7,906 nt of DNA from an uncultured Oceanospirillaceae bacterium (GTDB taxonomy: Bacteria > Pseudomonadota > Gammaproteobacteria > Pseudomonadales > Balneatricaceae). Shown one piece after another: positions 1 to 7,143 of the stretch (positions within the stretch are counted from its first letter, which is position 1; every line of letters begins with the position of its first letter). The position numbers and the translations under genes are program-made. Where the stretch lies: assembly GCA_946221045.1 (NCBI GenBank), contig CAMIIY010000075.1, positions 1 to 7,906 on the forward strand. Direction: 5' to 3'. The notes beneath the pieces are model-generated. The model saw only the letters and a list, made by a program, of their open reading frames with translations, was not told where the DNA came from and did no database searches.

Positions 1-572
1 GGATAAAACGGGTGCTGAAAACTTGAGCACACCAGCACTTCCGGTCGGTCCTGAAATATTTCCACGGTGCCGTTGCCATGGTGCACATCAAAATCCAGCA
101 CCGCCACCCGTTCCACCGTTGGGTCCTGCAATGCGGCTTCCACCGCCACGGCCACATTATTGAACAGACAAAAGCCCATGGCATTGTCGCGCTCGGCATG
201 ATGTCCCGGAGGCCTCACTGCACAGAACGCATTATCAACCTGACCCGCCAGAATCTTCTGGGTCGCCTGCACGGCCGCACCCGCCGCCAGTCGAGCTGCC
301 TTCAGGCTATAACGGTTCATCGACACATCCGCATCCACAAACGCATGGCCTTGCTGGGGTGACAGCCCCTCCAGCATCTCCAGAAACGCTTTTGGATGCA
401 CCCGCAGCAGGTCGCTGTCTGCAACCGGCTCCGGTCTGGCCAGTATCAGCTGATCAGGCAACGCCAAGTGCACGGCACGATCTATGTATTGCAGACGTTG
501 CGGACATTCCGGATGGTAATCCCCCATCTCATGACGCTGACAGTCGAGGTGGCTGAGATACAGTGTTTTCAT
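1..572 (-). CDS. Histone deacetylase family metallohydrolase (class II HDAC / acetylpolyamine amidohydrolase-like), 3' end cut off
   Basis: The minus-strand reading frame is open from an ATG at 572-570 to the window edge, giving 190 complete codons of a protein that is usually about 300-380 residues. The start is supported by an AAGGAG ribosome site about 6 nt upstream (577-583 on the plus strand). The arginase/deacetylase fold signature is clear: YHPECPQR near residues 19-26, RPPGHHAE at 120-127 with the His124-His125 catalytic pair, GFCLFNNVAVA at 133-143, and DFDVHHGNGT at 160-169. By analogy with HDAC8, Asp162 and His164 would be zinc ligands. The third zinc Asp and the catalytic Tyr lie beyond the edge. 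The visible part ends in SSFQHPFY, typical of bacterial class II HDAC-like proteins. Bacterial members deacetylate small molecules such as polyamines or acetylated proteins; the substrate here cannot be told. It is divergent from the neighbouring membrane-protein gene. The family call is firm, the substrate is not. Confidence 0.93.
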   Translation of the reverse strand, partial: MKTLYLSHLDCQRHEMGDYHPECPQRLQYIDRAVHLALPDQLILARPEPVADSDLLRVHPKAFLEMLEGLSPQQGHAFVDADVSMNRYSLKAARLAAGAAVQATQKILAGQVDNAFCAVRPPGHHAERDNAMGFCLFNNVAVAVEAALQDPTVERVAVLDFDVHHGNGTVEIFQDRPEVLVCSSFQHPFY

Positions 573-701
573 CGAGACTCCTTGCCCGACCGGAGCAGTT
601 GCAGTTCTGCCCGTTCTGGGTCACTCTGAACCTTTACTATAGGCGATTGATCGCGCGCCTTCTTGTTACTGAGCCTGACGCACCCCAGGGAGAGTTGTGC
701 C
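573..701. other. Divergent intergenic region with small inverted repeat
   Basis: These 129 bp separate two divergent genes and should hold both promoters. A TACTAT hexamer at 635-640 (plus strand), or TATAGT read on the other strand at 636-641, could serve as a -10, but I find no convincing -35 at the right distance for either direction. A perfect 5-bp inverted repeat, GCGAT-TG-ATCGC, lies at 643-654 and could be a regulator site, though it is short enough to be chance. Confidence 0.25.
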
Positions 702-1931
702 ATGCTACACCGCCTCTGGCTGGGCTTTTTTCTTGCCGCCTTTGCTGCTGCACTCTATCAATGGTTATGGCTGGACAACGCCGGTATTTTTCAGCAATTG
801 GTGCAGGCCACCTTTGATATGTCTGCGCTGACGGTCGAACTGGCCATCGGCCTGATCGGCACCCTCGCCTTCTGGCTCGGCATGATGAAACTGGCAGAAG
901 CCTCCGGACTGGTCGATCGGCTGGCGCTGGCAGTCACTCCCCTGTTCACAAAACTGATGCCTGAAGTGCCCCGGGGGCATCCCGCCATCGGTTCCATGAC
1001 CATGAACCTGTCCGCCAATATGCTGGGGCTGGATAATGCCGCGACCCCGCTTGGCCTTAAAGCGATGCAGGACCTGCAGCAGCTGAATCCACAGAAAGAT
1101 ACCGCCAGCAATGCGCAGATTCTGTTTCTGGTACTGAACACCTCGTCAGTCACCCTGTTTCCGATCACCATTTTTCTCTATCGGGCACAACAGGGTGCCG
1201 CCGATCCCACCTCGGTATTTATCCCTATTCTGATTGCCACCAGCTGCTCCACGCTGGCGGGACTACTGGCCGTCAGTCTGGTACAGGGCATCAATCTGCT
1301 GCAGCGCACGGTGCTGCTCTACCTGGGCAGTTTTGTTGCGCTGCTGCTGGCGTTTATCGGCTACTTTTCCACCTTGGGCGTAGAGGAGCTGCAACGACAG
1401 TCCAGCCTGACCGGTAACCTGATTATTTTCAGCGCCATTATCGGCTTTCTGTTGCTGGCGCATCTGCGCAAAGTGAATGTGTATGAACAGTTTATTGAGG
1501 GTGCCAAACAGGGTTTTGAGGTGGCCATCAATATTATTCCTTACCTGCTGGCCATGCTGGTGGCGATTGGCGTGCTGCGGGCCAGCGGTGCGCTGGATGG
1601 TCTGATCTGGCTGCTACGCGAGGGCATTGCCAGCCTGGGCATGGACACCCGTTTTGCCGATGCGCTGCCCACTGCCATTATGAAACCTTTCTCCGGTTCG
1701 GGAGCCCGCGCCATGATGCTGGAGACCATGCACAGTCACGGAGTTGATTCCTTTGCGGCCTATCTGGCGTCGGTGATACAAGGCTCTACCGAAACCACCT
1801 TCTATGTGCTGGCCGTCTATTTTGGTGCCGTGGGCATCCGTCATACCCGCCATGCCGTGACCTGTGGTCTGCTTGCCGACCTTGCCGGTATCGTTGCCGC
1901 TATCCTGGTCGGCTATTGGTTTTTTGCCTGA
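702..1931 (+). CDS. Nucleoside recognition (Gate) domain membrane protein, SpmA-SpmB fusion type
   Basis: A 409-residue, strongly hydrophobic inner-membrane protein. I chose ATG 702 over an in-frame TTG at 663 because an AGGGAGAG ribosome site (687-694) sits 7 nt before it and the hydrophobic first segment (LWLGFFLAAFAAALYQWLWL) starts directly after it. The N-terminal half resembles SpmA: a GMMKLAEASGLVDRLA stretch at 60-75 and the diagnostic GLDNAATPLGLKAM at 109-122. After a middle block of transmembrane segments (about 170-255), the C-terminal half resembles SpmB: GFEVAINIIPYLLAMLVAIG at 271-290, KPFSGSGARAMM at 328-339 and QGSTETTFYVLAVYFG at 360-375. In Bacillus the two halves are separate proteins needed for spore core dehydration. 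Fused versions occur in many non-sporulating proteobacteria, where the role is unknown; a transport function for nucleosides or another small solute is only suggested by the domain name. It ends 90 bp before pstS, which has its own Pho promoter, so it is probably a separate transcription unit. Confidence 0.88.
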   Translation: MLHRLWLGFFLAAFAAALYQWLWLDNAGIFQQLVQATFDMSALTVELAIGLIGTLAFWLGMMKLAEASGLVDRLALAVTPLFTKLMPEVPRGHPAIGSMTMNLSANMLGLDNAATPLGLKAMQDLQQLNPQKDTASNAQILFLVLNTSSVTLFPITIFLYRAQQGAADPTSVFIPILIATSCSTLAGLLAVSLVQGINLLQRTVLLYLGSFVALLLAFIGYFSTLGVEELQRQSSLTGNLIIFSAIIGFLLLAHLRKVNVYEQFIEGAKQGFEVAINIIPYLLAMLVAIGVLRASGALDGLIWLLREGIASLGMDTRFADALPTAIMKPFSGSGARAMMLETMHSHGVDSFAAYLASVIQGSTETTFYVLAVYFGAVGIRHTRHAVTCGLLADLAGIVAAILVGYWFFA

Positions 1932-1946
1932 GAGATTCAGCGTTTT

Positions 1947-1980
1947 TTGTCATATTACTGTCATCTAGCCTCCGTATAGT
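1947..1980 (+). promoter_or_regulatory. Pho box and -10 hexamer of the pstS promoter (PhoB-activated)
   Basis: TTGTCATATTACTGTCAT at 1947-1964 matches the PhoB consensus (two CTGTCAT heptamers separated by 4 bp) with one mismatch in the two heptamers. TATAGT at 1975-1980 begins exactly 10 bp after the box, the known geometry in which PhoB replaces the -35 contact of sigma-70. Transcription would start near 1986-1988, leaving a leader of about 35 nt. Induction under phosphate limitation is inferred from established PhoB biology. Confidence 0.9.
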
Positions 1981-2021
1981 TGCGCCCATCCTAGTTAATA
2001 ATGGTCAACCTGGAGTTCGAC

Positions 2022-2996
2022 ATGAAACCAATCAAGAAGATTTTTGCTGCAGTAGCAATGACTGCTGCATTTGCCTCTGCTCAGGCATCTGATCAGCTGG
2101 ATCCAAACCTGCCTGTTTACCAGAAAGCATCTGGCGTTTCCGGTAACCTGTCCAGCGTAGGTTCTGACACTCTGGCTAACCTGATGACTCTGTGGGCTGA
2201 AGAGTTCAAGCGTAACTACCCGAACGTAAACGTTCAGATTCAGGCTGCCGGTTCTTCTACTGCGCCACCAGCGCTGACTGAAGGCACCTCTAACATGGGT
2301 CCTATGTCTCGTAAGATGAAGGACAAAGAGATCGAAGCGTTCGAGAAAAAATTCGGTTACAAGCCAACGGCTGTTGCTGTTGCCATCGATGCGCTGGCTG
2401 TATTTGCTCACAAAGACAACCCAATCAAAGGTCTGAGCATTTCTCAGGTTGATGCGATCTTCTCTTCTACGCGTAAATGTGGTGCACCTGAAGATGTAAC
2501 CACCTGGGGCCAGGTAGGTGTATCCGGCGCGCTGGCTGACAAGTCTATCCAGCTGTTCGGTCGTAACTCTGTATCCGGTACTTACGGCTACTTCAAGAAG
2601 AAAGGCCTGTGTAAAGGCGACTTCAAAAACAACGTTAACGAACAGCCGGGTTCTGCCTCTGTTGTACAGTCAGTATCTACCACACTGAATGCAATCGGCT
2701 ACTCCGGTATCGGTTACAAAACTGCGTCTGTCCGTGCCCTGCCACTGACCAAGAAAGACGGTACTGATTTCGTAGAAGCTACCCCTGAAAACGCCCTGAA
2801 CGGCACTTACCCACTGGCGCGTTCACTGTACGTTTATGTGAACAAAAAACCAGGTCAGCCACTGCCTCCTCTGGATCGCGAGTTCCTGAAAATGGTGATG
2901 TCTAAAGTAGGTCAGGAAGTGGTTGTTAAAGACGGCTACATCCCGCTGCCAGCGGCGGTTGTTGAGAAACAGATGAAAGAACTGGGCATGATGTAA
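2022..2996 (+). CDS. pstS: Phosphate ABC transporter, periplasmic phosphate-binding protein PstS
   Basis: A 324-residue precursor that captures inorganic phosphate in the periplasm and delivers it to PstC/PstA. ATG 2022 is preferred over the in-frame ATG at 2001 because it begins a good signal peptide (MKPIKK, then a hydrophobic Ala-rich core, with a cleavage site after AQA at residue 22) and has TGGAGT at 2011-2016. The mature part carries PstS-type ligand motifs: [11 protein letters not shown] (41-51), [10 protein letters not shown] (76-85), MGPMSRKMK (92-100), an Asp at 123 in [15 protein letters not shown], and [12 protein letters not shown] (180-191). It also has [10 protein letters not shown] (206-215) and [11 protein letters not shown] (225-235). 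Two cysteines, C153 and C197, could form a disulfide. There is no lipobox, so it should be a soluble periplasmic protein. Codons are strongly biased (CGT, AAC, GTA/GTT, TCT), unlike the flanking genes, fitting very high expression. A strong terminator follows. The sequence is of the Pseudomonas PstS type rather than the E. coli type. Confidence 0.97.
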   Translation: MKPIKKIFAAVAMTAAFASAQASDQLDPNLPVYQKASGVSGNLSSVGSDTLANLMTLWAEEFKRNYPNVNVQIQAAGSSTAPPALTEGTSNMGPMSRKMKDKEIEAFEKKFGYKPTAVAVAIDALAVFAHKDNPIKGLSISQVDAIFSSTRKCGAPEDVTTWGQVGVSGALADKSIQLFGRNSVSGTYGYFKKKGLCKGDFKNNVNEQPGSASVVQSVSTTLNAIGYSGIGYKTASVRALPLTKKDGTDFVEATPENALNGTYPLARSLYVYVNKKPGQPLPPLDREFLKMVMSKVGQEVVVKDGYIPLPAAVVEKQMKELGMM

Positions 2997-3011
2997 TCAT
3001 ACCTTGACTGC

Positions 3012-3039
3012 AACAGGGGAGCTTCGGCTCCCCTGTTTT
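3012..3039 (+). terminator. Rho-independent terminator after pstS
   Basis: An 11-bp perfect stem (3012-3022 with 3027-3037), mostly GC and capped by a UUCG tetraloop, runs into a TTTT tract at 3036-3039. It starts 15 bp after the pstS stop. The U-tract is short and broken by a G, so some readthrough into pstC is plausible. The reverse strand lacks a T-tract, so it is read as forward only. Confidence 0.9.
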
Positions 3040-3050
3040 GTCTCTGCCTG

Positions 3051-3084
3051 ATGTAATATTGCTGTAACAATGACGTAATATTCT
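3051..3084 (+). promoter_or_regulatory. Probable second, degenerate Pho box and -10 in front of pstC
   Basis: Three GTAA-containing heptamers recur with an exact 11-bp period: ATGTAAT (3051-3057), CTGTAAC (3062-3068) and ACGTAAT (3073-3079). The 11-bp period and the core GT.A pattern are those of PhoB half-sites, with A in place of C at the fifth position. The first two form an 18-bp box ending at 3068, and a TATTCT hexamer starts at 3079, giving the same 10-bp gap as the pstS promoter. The match to the consensus is weaker than at pstS, so PhoB control here is inferred. Confidence 0.6.
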
Positions 3085-3123
3085 ACCGCCCAAACTTGGC
3101 CAGCCCTCTCGGACTTCCGTGTT

Positions 3124-5397
3124 ATGAGTACAGACAAAATTGCTTCGCCTGAGCTGAACTTCAATTCAGGTAGCGCCCGGCGTCAACGCAGCATTCGCGC
3201 CCTTAAGGACAAAGTCGCTTCAGGTGGCATTGCCGTTGGCGGAATCAGTGTGATCGTGGCGATACTGCTGATTTTCTTCTACCTCCTCTATGAGGTGTTA
3301 CCGCTGTTCCAGTCCGCCAGTGTTGAGCCCTGGCAGGAACAGGATACTCAGATAGAAGCCTATGCCCTGCCGGGACAAGGCAAAACCCTCTATCTCACAC
3401 TGGAAGAGCAGACCAAACTGGGTCTGCGGGTAACCGATCAGGGTCAGTTGGTTTTCTTTGATACCCGTACCGGTAAAGTCCGCGACAAAGTCGATGCGGA
3501 GCTGCCGGAAGGCACCACAATCACCAGTTTTGCACTGGCCTCCGACAGCAGCGGCATTTTCGCTCTGGGCCTGAATAATGGACAGGCACTGGTGTATAAA
3601 CACGCTTACACCTCAACCTACCCCAACGGGGTTCGGGTGATTACCCCCCGTATTGAATACCCGCTGGGTGAAGCGCCCATCAACGTCAGCGAAGGTTCGC
3701 TGGATCTTCTGGCCCTGAACGGTGGCGAAGAAAACTGGACGCTGATTGGCGGCACCAGCGAGCAGCTGTACAGTGCACAGATTTCACTGACCGAAAACTT
3801 TATCACTGAAGAAGTCGAAACAGAGGTCACTTCCAGTTCACTGCCGAGCATTGGCCTGCAGGCCAAACGCCTGCAGCTGACCCCTGACCGACACTGGTTG
3901 CTGGTCTCAGGTCCGAAAAACAAACTGGCTGTAGTAGAGCTGCTGAACAATAACGGCGCTCAGGTTAATCAGGTGCTTGAAGCCAGTAAAGGCGATATCA
4001 CTGAGTTCAAACTCCTGCTGGGCGGCAACTCACTGCTGGTCGCGGACAACCTGGGCAATGTTTCTCAATGGTTCCTGGTACGTGATGAGAGCAATGCCTG
4101 GCAGCTGACGAAAATCCGCAGCTTCAATGAGCATCCTCATGCAATTACGGCGCTGGCACTTGAGCATCGTCGCAAGGGTTTCATCACCCTGAACCAAGAC
4201 GGTTATATCGATTTTTACAATACAACAGCGGCCCGTACCTCTCTGTCTGAGCAGATTCTGCAGGCAGGTGTTGAGCATGCGGCGCTTTCACCGCGCTCGG
4301 ATGCACTGTTGATGGAACAGCAGGGAAAAATCTCCCTGTGGAAAATGCATAACGAGCACCCGGAAGTGTCCTGGAGTGCGCTGTGGGAAAAAGTCTGGTA
4401 CGAAGGCTATGAAGAACCGGAGTTTATCTGGCAGTCTTCCGCTTCCAATAACGATTTCGAACCCAAATACAGCCTGATGCCACTGGCATTTGGCACCCTG
4501 AAAGCCGCTTTTTATGCCATGTTGCTGGCTACGCCACTGGCAATCTGTGGTGCGATCTACACCGCCTACTTCATGGTTCCGGCCATGCGGCGCAAGGTCA
4601 AACCTTTTATCGAGCTGATGGAAGCGCTGCCGACGGTTATTCTGGGCTTTCTGGCTGGCCTCTGGCTGGCACCTTTCATCGAAGTAAATCTGGCAGGTAT
4701 CTTTGTCACCCTGCTGGTGGTGCCCGCCGCCATCATTGGTTTTGCTTTTGCCTGGGCCAACGCACCCAAAGCCCTGCGCTATCTGATACCTGAAGGCTGG
4801 GATGCCGCGTTACTGATTCCGGTCGTCATTCTGGCAACCCTGTTCAGTTTCTGGATTGCACCCACGCTGGAACACCTGTTCCTGGGTACTGAGATGCGTT
4901 ACTGGGTGAGCAATGAGCTGGGTATTCCTTACGATCAGCGTAATGCGCTGGTGGTCGGTCTGGCGATGGGTTTTGCTGTGATTCCAACCATCTTCTCCAT
5001 TACGGAAGATGCAATCTTTGCCGTGCCCAAGCACCTCTCCTACGGTTCTCTGGCACTGGGTGCAACCCCATGGCAGACCCTGACCCGTGTTGTGATGCCA
5101 ACCGCCAGTCCGGGTATCTTCTCAGCCGTGATGATCGGTATGGGCCGTGCCGTCGGCGAAACCATGATCGTACTCATGGCCACCGGCAATACGCCGATTA
5201 TGGATGCGAATATCTTTGAAGGCATGCGTACCCTCGCCGCCAATATCGCGGTAGAGATGCCGGAGTCTGAGGTGGGCAGCACTCACTTCCGGATTCTGTT
5301 CCTGGCCGCCTTTGTGCTGTTCCTGTTCACCTTCTTTGTGAACACGATTGCCGAAGCCGTGCGCCAGCGCTTACGTAAGAAATATGGCTCGCTGTAA
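3124..5397 (+). CDS. pstC: Phosphate ABC transporter permease PstC, long form with large periplasmic domain
   Basis: A 757-residue permease, more than twice the length of E. coli PstC (about 320). A basic, cytoplasmic N-terminus (ARRQRSIRALKDK) leads to a transmembrane helix at about 34-60. Roughly 380 soluble residues follow, predicted periplasmic, with beta-rich, WD40/propeller-like repeats, for example TLNQDGYIDFYNT and, near 385-408, HAALSPRSDALLMEQQGKISLWKM read in two parts. The permease domain occupies about 450-755. It starts with SLMPLAFGTLKAAFYAMLLA, contains EALPTVILGFLAGLWLAPF near 500, and has the EAA loop that docks on the ATPase at 641-664 ([13 protein letters not shown], then VVMPTASPG), followed by GRAVGETMIVLMATG. 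About 70 extra residues (540-608) sit inside the membrane domain and hold one additional hydrophobic segment. The start at 3124 has only a weak ribosome site (GGA at 3111-3113). pstA follows after 25 bp. A similar long PstC is, as I recall, normal in Pseudomonas. Confidence 0.95.
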   Translation: MSTDKIASPELNFNSGSARRQRSIRALKDKVASGGIAVGGISVIVAILLIFFYLLYEVLPLFQSASVEPWQEQDTQIEAYALPGQGKTLYLTLEEQTKLGLRVTDQGQLVFFDTRTGKVRDKVDAELPEGTTITSFALASDSSGIFALGLNNGQALVYKHAYTSTYPNGVRVITPRIEYPLGEAPINVSEGSLDLLALNGGEENWTLIGGTSEQLYSAQISLTENFITEEVETEVTSSSLPSIGLQAKRLQLTPDRHWLLVSGPKNKLAVVELLNNNGAQVNQVLEASKGDITEFKLLLGGNSLLVADNLGNVSQWFLVRDESNAWQLTKIRSFNEHPHAITALALEHRRKGFITLNQDGYIDFYNTTAARTSLSEQILQAGVEHAALSPRSDALLMEQQGKISLWKMHNEHPEVSWSALWEKVWYEGYEEPEFIWQSSASNNDFEPKYSLMPLAFGTLKAAFYAMLLATPLAICGAIYTAYFMVPAMRRKVKPFIELMEALPTVILGFLAGLWLAPFIEVNLAGIFVTLLVVPAAIIGFAFAWANAPKALRYLIPEGWDAALLIPVVILATLFSFWIAPTLEHLFLGTEMRYWVSNELGIPYDQRNALVVGLAMGFAVIPTIFSITEDAIFAVPKHLSYGSLALGATPWQTLTRVVMPTASPGIFSAVMIGMGRAVGETMIVLMATGNTPIMDANIFEGMRTLAANIAVEMPESEVGSTHFRILFLAAFVLFLFTFFVNTIAEAVRQRLRKKYGSL

Positions 5398-5422
5398 CCC
5401 TGTGTGACTGAGGATTGGATAA

Positions 5423-7111
5423 ATGCGTTACTCTTTTTCTGAATGGACCAAATCCGGCGCACCCTGGGTCTGGCTGAACGCAGGGGCCGTCGCCATCTCA
5501 CTGATTATGGTGGTGGGCCTGCTGTCACTGATTGCTGTGCGTGGTCTGGGTCACTTCTGGCCTGCCGATATTTATCAGGCGGATTACAACCAGAATGGCA
5601 ACAGTGTCAGACTGGTTGGTGAGCGGGTTCAGACTGAACTTATCTCCGCCGAGCAGCTCCGCGACAGTGGTGTCAATGTACCGGAGGGCATCGCCGAGAT
5701 GCCCCGCACTCTGGTTAAAATTGGTAACCGTGATCATGGCGGCACTGACTTTATCTGGGTGCTGGACACCCAGCTGTCGAACCAGACTAAACCGGAGATG
5801 CTGTTTGCAGCCGAGCGCCGGGAATGGGGTAACTTTTATGGTTACCTCCGCGGCCTGAAAGAAAACGGCGATCTGGTTGCCAGCTACGATGGCTATGAAA
5901 CCTCAGCCGAATATATGGCACTGTGGACTCAGTTCCAGGACCGCATTGAACGCGCCCTGACCATCTACGACCAGATCAAGACGATCGAAAAAGGCGATAT
6001 TGGTGCCATCAACTACGAGCTGGAGCGGCTGCGTCTGAAAGAGCGCTCTATGGAGCTCAAAGGCATTAGCGATCCGGCGCGTACCCAGGAGATTGCTGAC
6101 CGTCGTCAGGCACTGGATGCTGATTACCAGCAGCTTCAGACCGAACTGCTTGAACTGTATAACGCCTTTAACCGTGACACGGTTGTGGCAGAGATTGCCA
6201 ACGGCAACGTGGTTGAGTTCCGGATCTCCTCTGTGGTTCGTGCGTTCCTGCCCAATGAGATGCACCTGGGCAACAAAATGGCCCACTATGGTGCCAAACT
6301 GTGGGAGTTCGTCAGCGATGAACCCCGGGAAGCCAACACCGAAGGCGGTATCTTCCCTGCCATCTTTGGTACCGTGCTGATGGTCATCATCATGTCGGTC
6401 ATTGTGACGCCCTTTGGTGTCGTTGCCGCCGTCTATCTGCGCGAATATGCCAAGCAGGGTTTTGTCACCCGGATTATCCGTATTGCCGTAAACAACCTGG
6501 CCGGTGTACCGTCCATTGTGTATGGTGTGTTCGGTCTGGGCTTCTTTGTTTATTTCCTGGGTGGTCACATTGATGACGCCTTTTTCCCCGAAGCCAAACC
6601 GGCACCAACCTTTGGTACACCCGGTCTGATGTGGGCTTCCATTACACTGGCGCTGCTGACCCTGCCTGTTGTAATTGTCGCTACGGAAGAGGGCCTGACC
6701 CGTATTCCGCGCGCCATTCGTGAAGGTTCTCTGGCCCTCGGTGCCACCAAGTTTGAAACCCTGATGAAGGTGGTCATCCCGATGGCGAGCCCTGCCATCA
6801 TGACCGGTGTCATTCTGGCGATTGCCCGTGCTGCCGGTGAAGTTGCTCCTCTGATGCTGGTGGGTGTGGTCAAGCTGGCGCCCAGCCTGCCGCTGGATAC
6901 CAACTATCCTTTCCTGCATCTGGATCAGAAATTTATGCACCTGGGCTTCCACATCTATGATGTGGGTTTCCAGAGCCCCAATGTTGAGGCGGCCCGGCCG
7001 CTGGTTTACGCAACTGCGCTGCTGCTGGTGGCGGTGATTGCCCTGCTGAACCTTTCAGCCATCGCAATCCGCAACCACCTGCGTGAAAAATACAAAGCGC
7101 TTGAAATGTAA
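5423..7111 (+). CDS. pstA: Phosphate ABC transporter permease PstA, long form with periplasmic coiled-coil domain
   Basis: A 562-residue second permease subunit; E. coli PstA is about 296. AGGA at 5411-5414 lies 8 nt before the ATG. One transmembrane helix at about 17-42 is followed by a periplasmic region of about 270 residues. Within it, 170-250 is charged and heptad-like (for example [17 protein letters not shown] and [18 protein letters not shown]), predicting a long helical hairpin or coiled coil. The classical PstA permease domain starts with [15 protein letters not shown] at 306-320, continues through [17 protein letters not shown] at 357-373 and the EAA loop [14 protein letters not shown] at 434-447 with VIPMASP at 451-457, then [13 protein letters not shown] at 469-481 and a final helix at about 528-549. 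It pairs with PstC to form the phosphate channel. It lies 25 bp after pstC and is followed closely by pstB, so the three are one operon. Confidence 0.96.
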   Translation: MRYSFSEWTKSGAPWVWLNAGAVAISLIMVVGLLSLIAVRGLGHFWPADIYQADYNQNGNSVRLVGERVQTELISAEQLRDSGVNVPEGIAEMPRTLVKIGNRDHGGTDFIWVLDTQLSNQTKPEMLFAAERREWGNFYGYLRGLKENGDLVASYDGYETSAEYMALWTQFQDRIERALTIYDQIKTIEKGDIGAINYELERLRLKERSMELKGISDPARTQEIADRRQALDADYQQLQTELLELYNAFNRDTVVAEIANGNVVEFRISSVVRAFLPNEMHLGNKMAHYGAKLWEFVSDEPREANTEGGIFPAIFGTVLMVIIMSVIVTPFGVVAAVYLREYAKQGFVTRIIRIAVNNLAGVPSIVYGVFGLGFFVYFLGGHIDDAFFPEAKPAPTFGTPGLMWASITLALLTLPVVIVATEEGLTRIPRAIREGSLALGATKFETLMKVVIPMASPAIMTGVILAIARAAGEVAPLMLVGVVKLAPSLPLDTNYPFLHLDQKFMHLGFHIYDVGFQSPNVEAARPLVYATALLLVAVIALLNLSAIAIRNHLREKYKALEM

Positions 7112-7143
7112 CGGAGTCGGACCGAACAATGAAGGTATCTACC

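Noticed and set aside
78..362. Plus-strand open frames at the left end (78-362, 359-556, 396-629)
   Set aside because: They lie opposite a minus-strand frame with unmistakable HDAC catalytic motifs, and their translations are His/Arg-rich without family resemblance.
663..701. TTG start 13 codons upstream for the Spm-like gene
   Set aside because: No ribosome site precedes it, and the added residues are polar, whereas ATG 702 has a good ribosome site and begins the membrane segment.
1928..1948. Possible terminator for the Spm-like gene (CTGA-GAGAT-TCAG followed by six Ts)
   Set aside because: The stem is only 4 bp and begins within the stop codon; the T-tract overlaps the edge of the Pho box. 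Too weak to call.
2001..2021. Upstream in-frame ATG for pstS
   Set aside because: It would put acidic residues before the signal peptide and consume the ribosome site that serves ATG 2022. Only about 14 nt of leader would remain from the predicted transcript start.
2997..3123. A small gene or regulatory RNA in the pstS-pstC gap
   Set aside because: The 127 bp are accounted for by the terminator and the Pho-like repeats; no open frame with a ribosome site or other stable structure was seen.
5903..6952. Minus-strand open frame of 349 codons lying inside pstA
   Set aside because: It is fully antisense to the well-conserved pstA, has a low-complexity polar composition (His, Gln, Gly, Asn, Thr rich) typical of an antisense shadow, and shows no recognisable domain.
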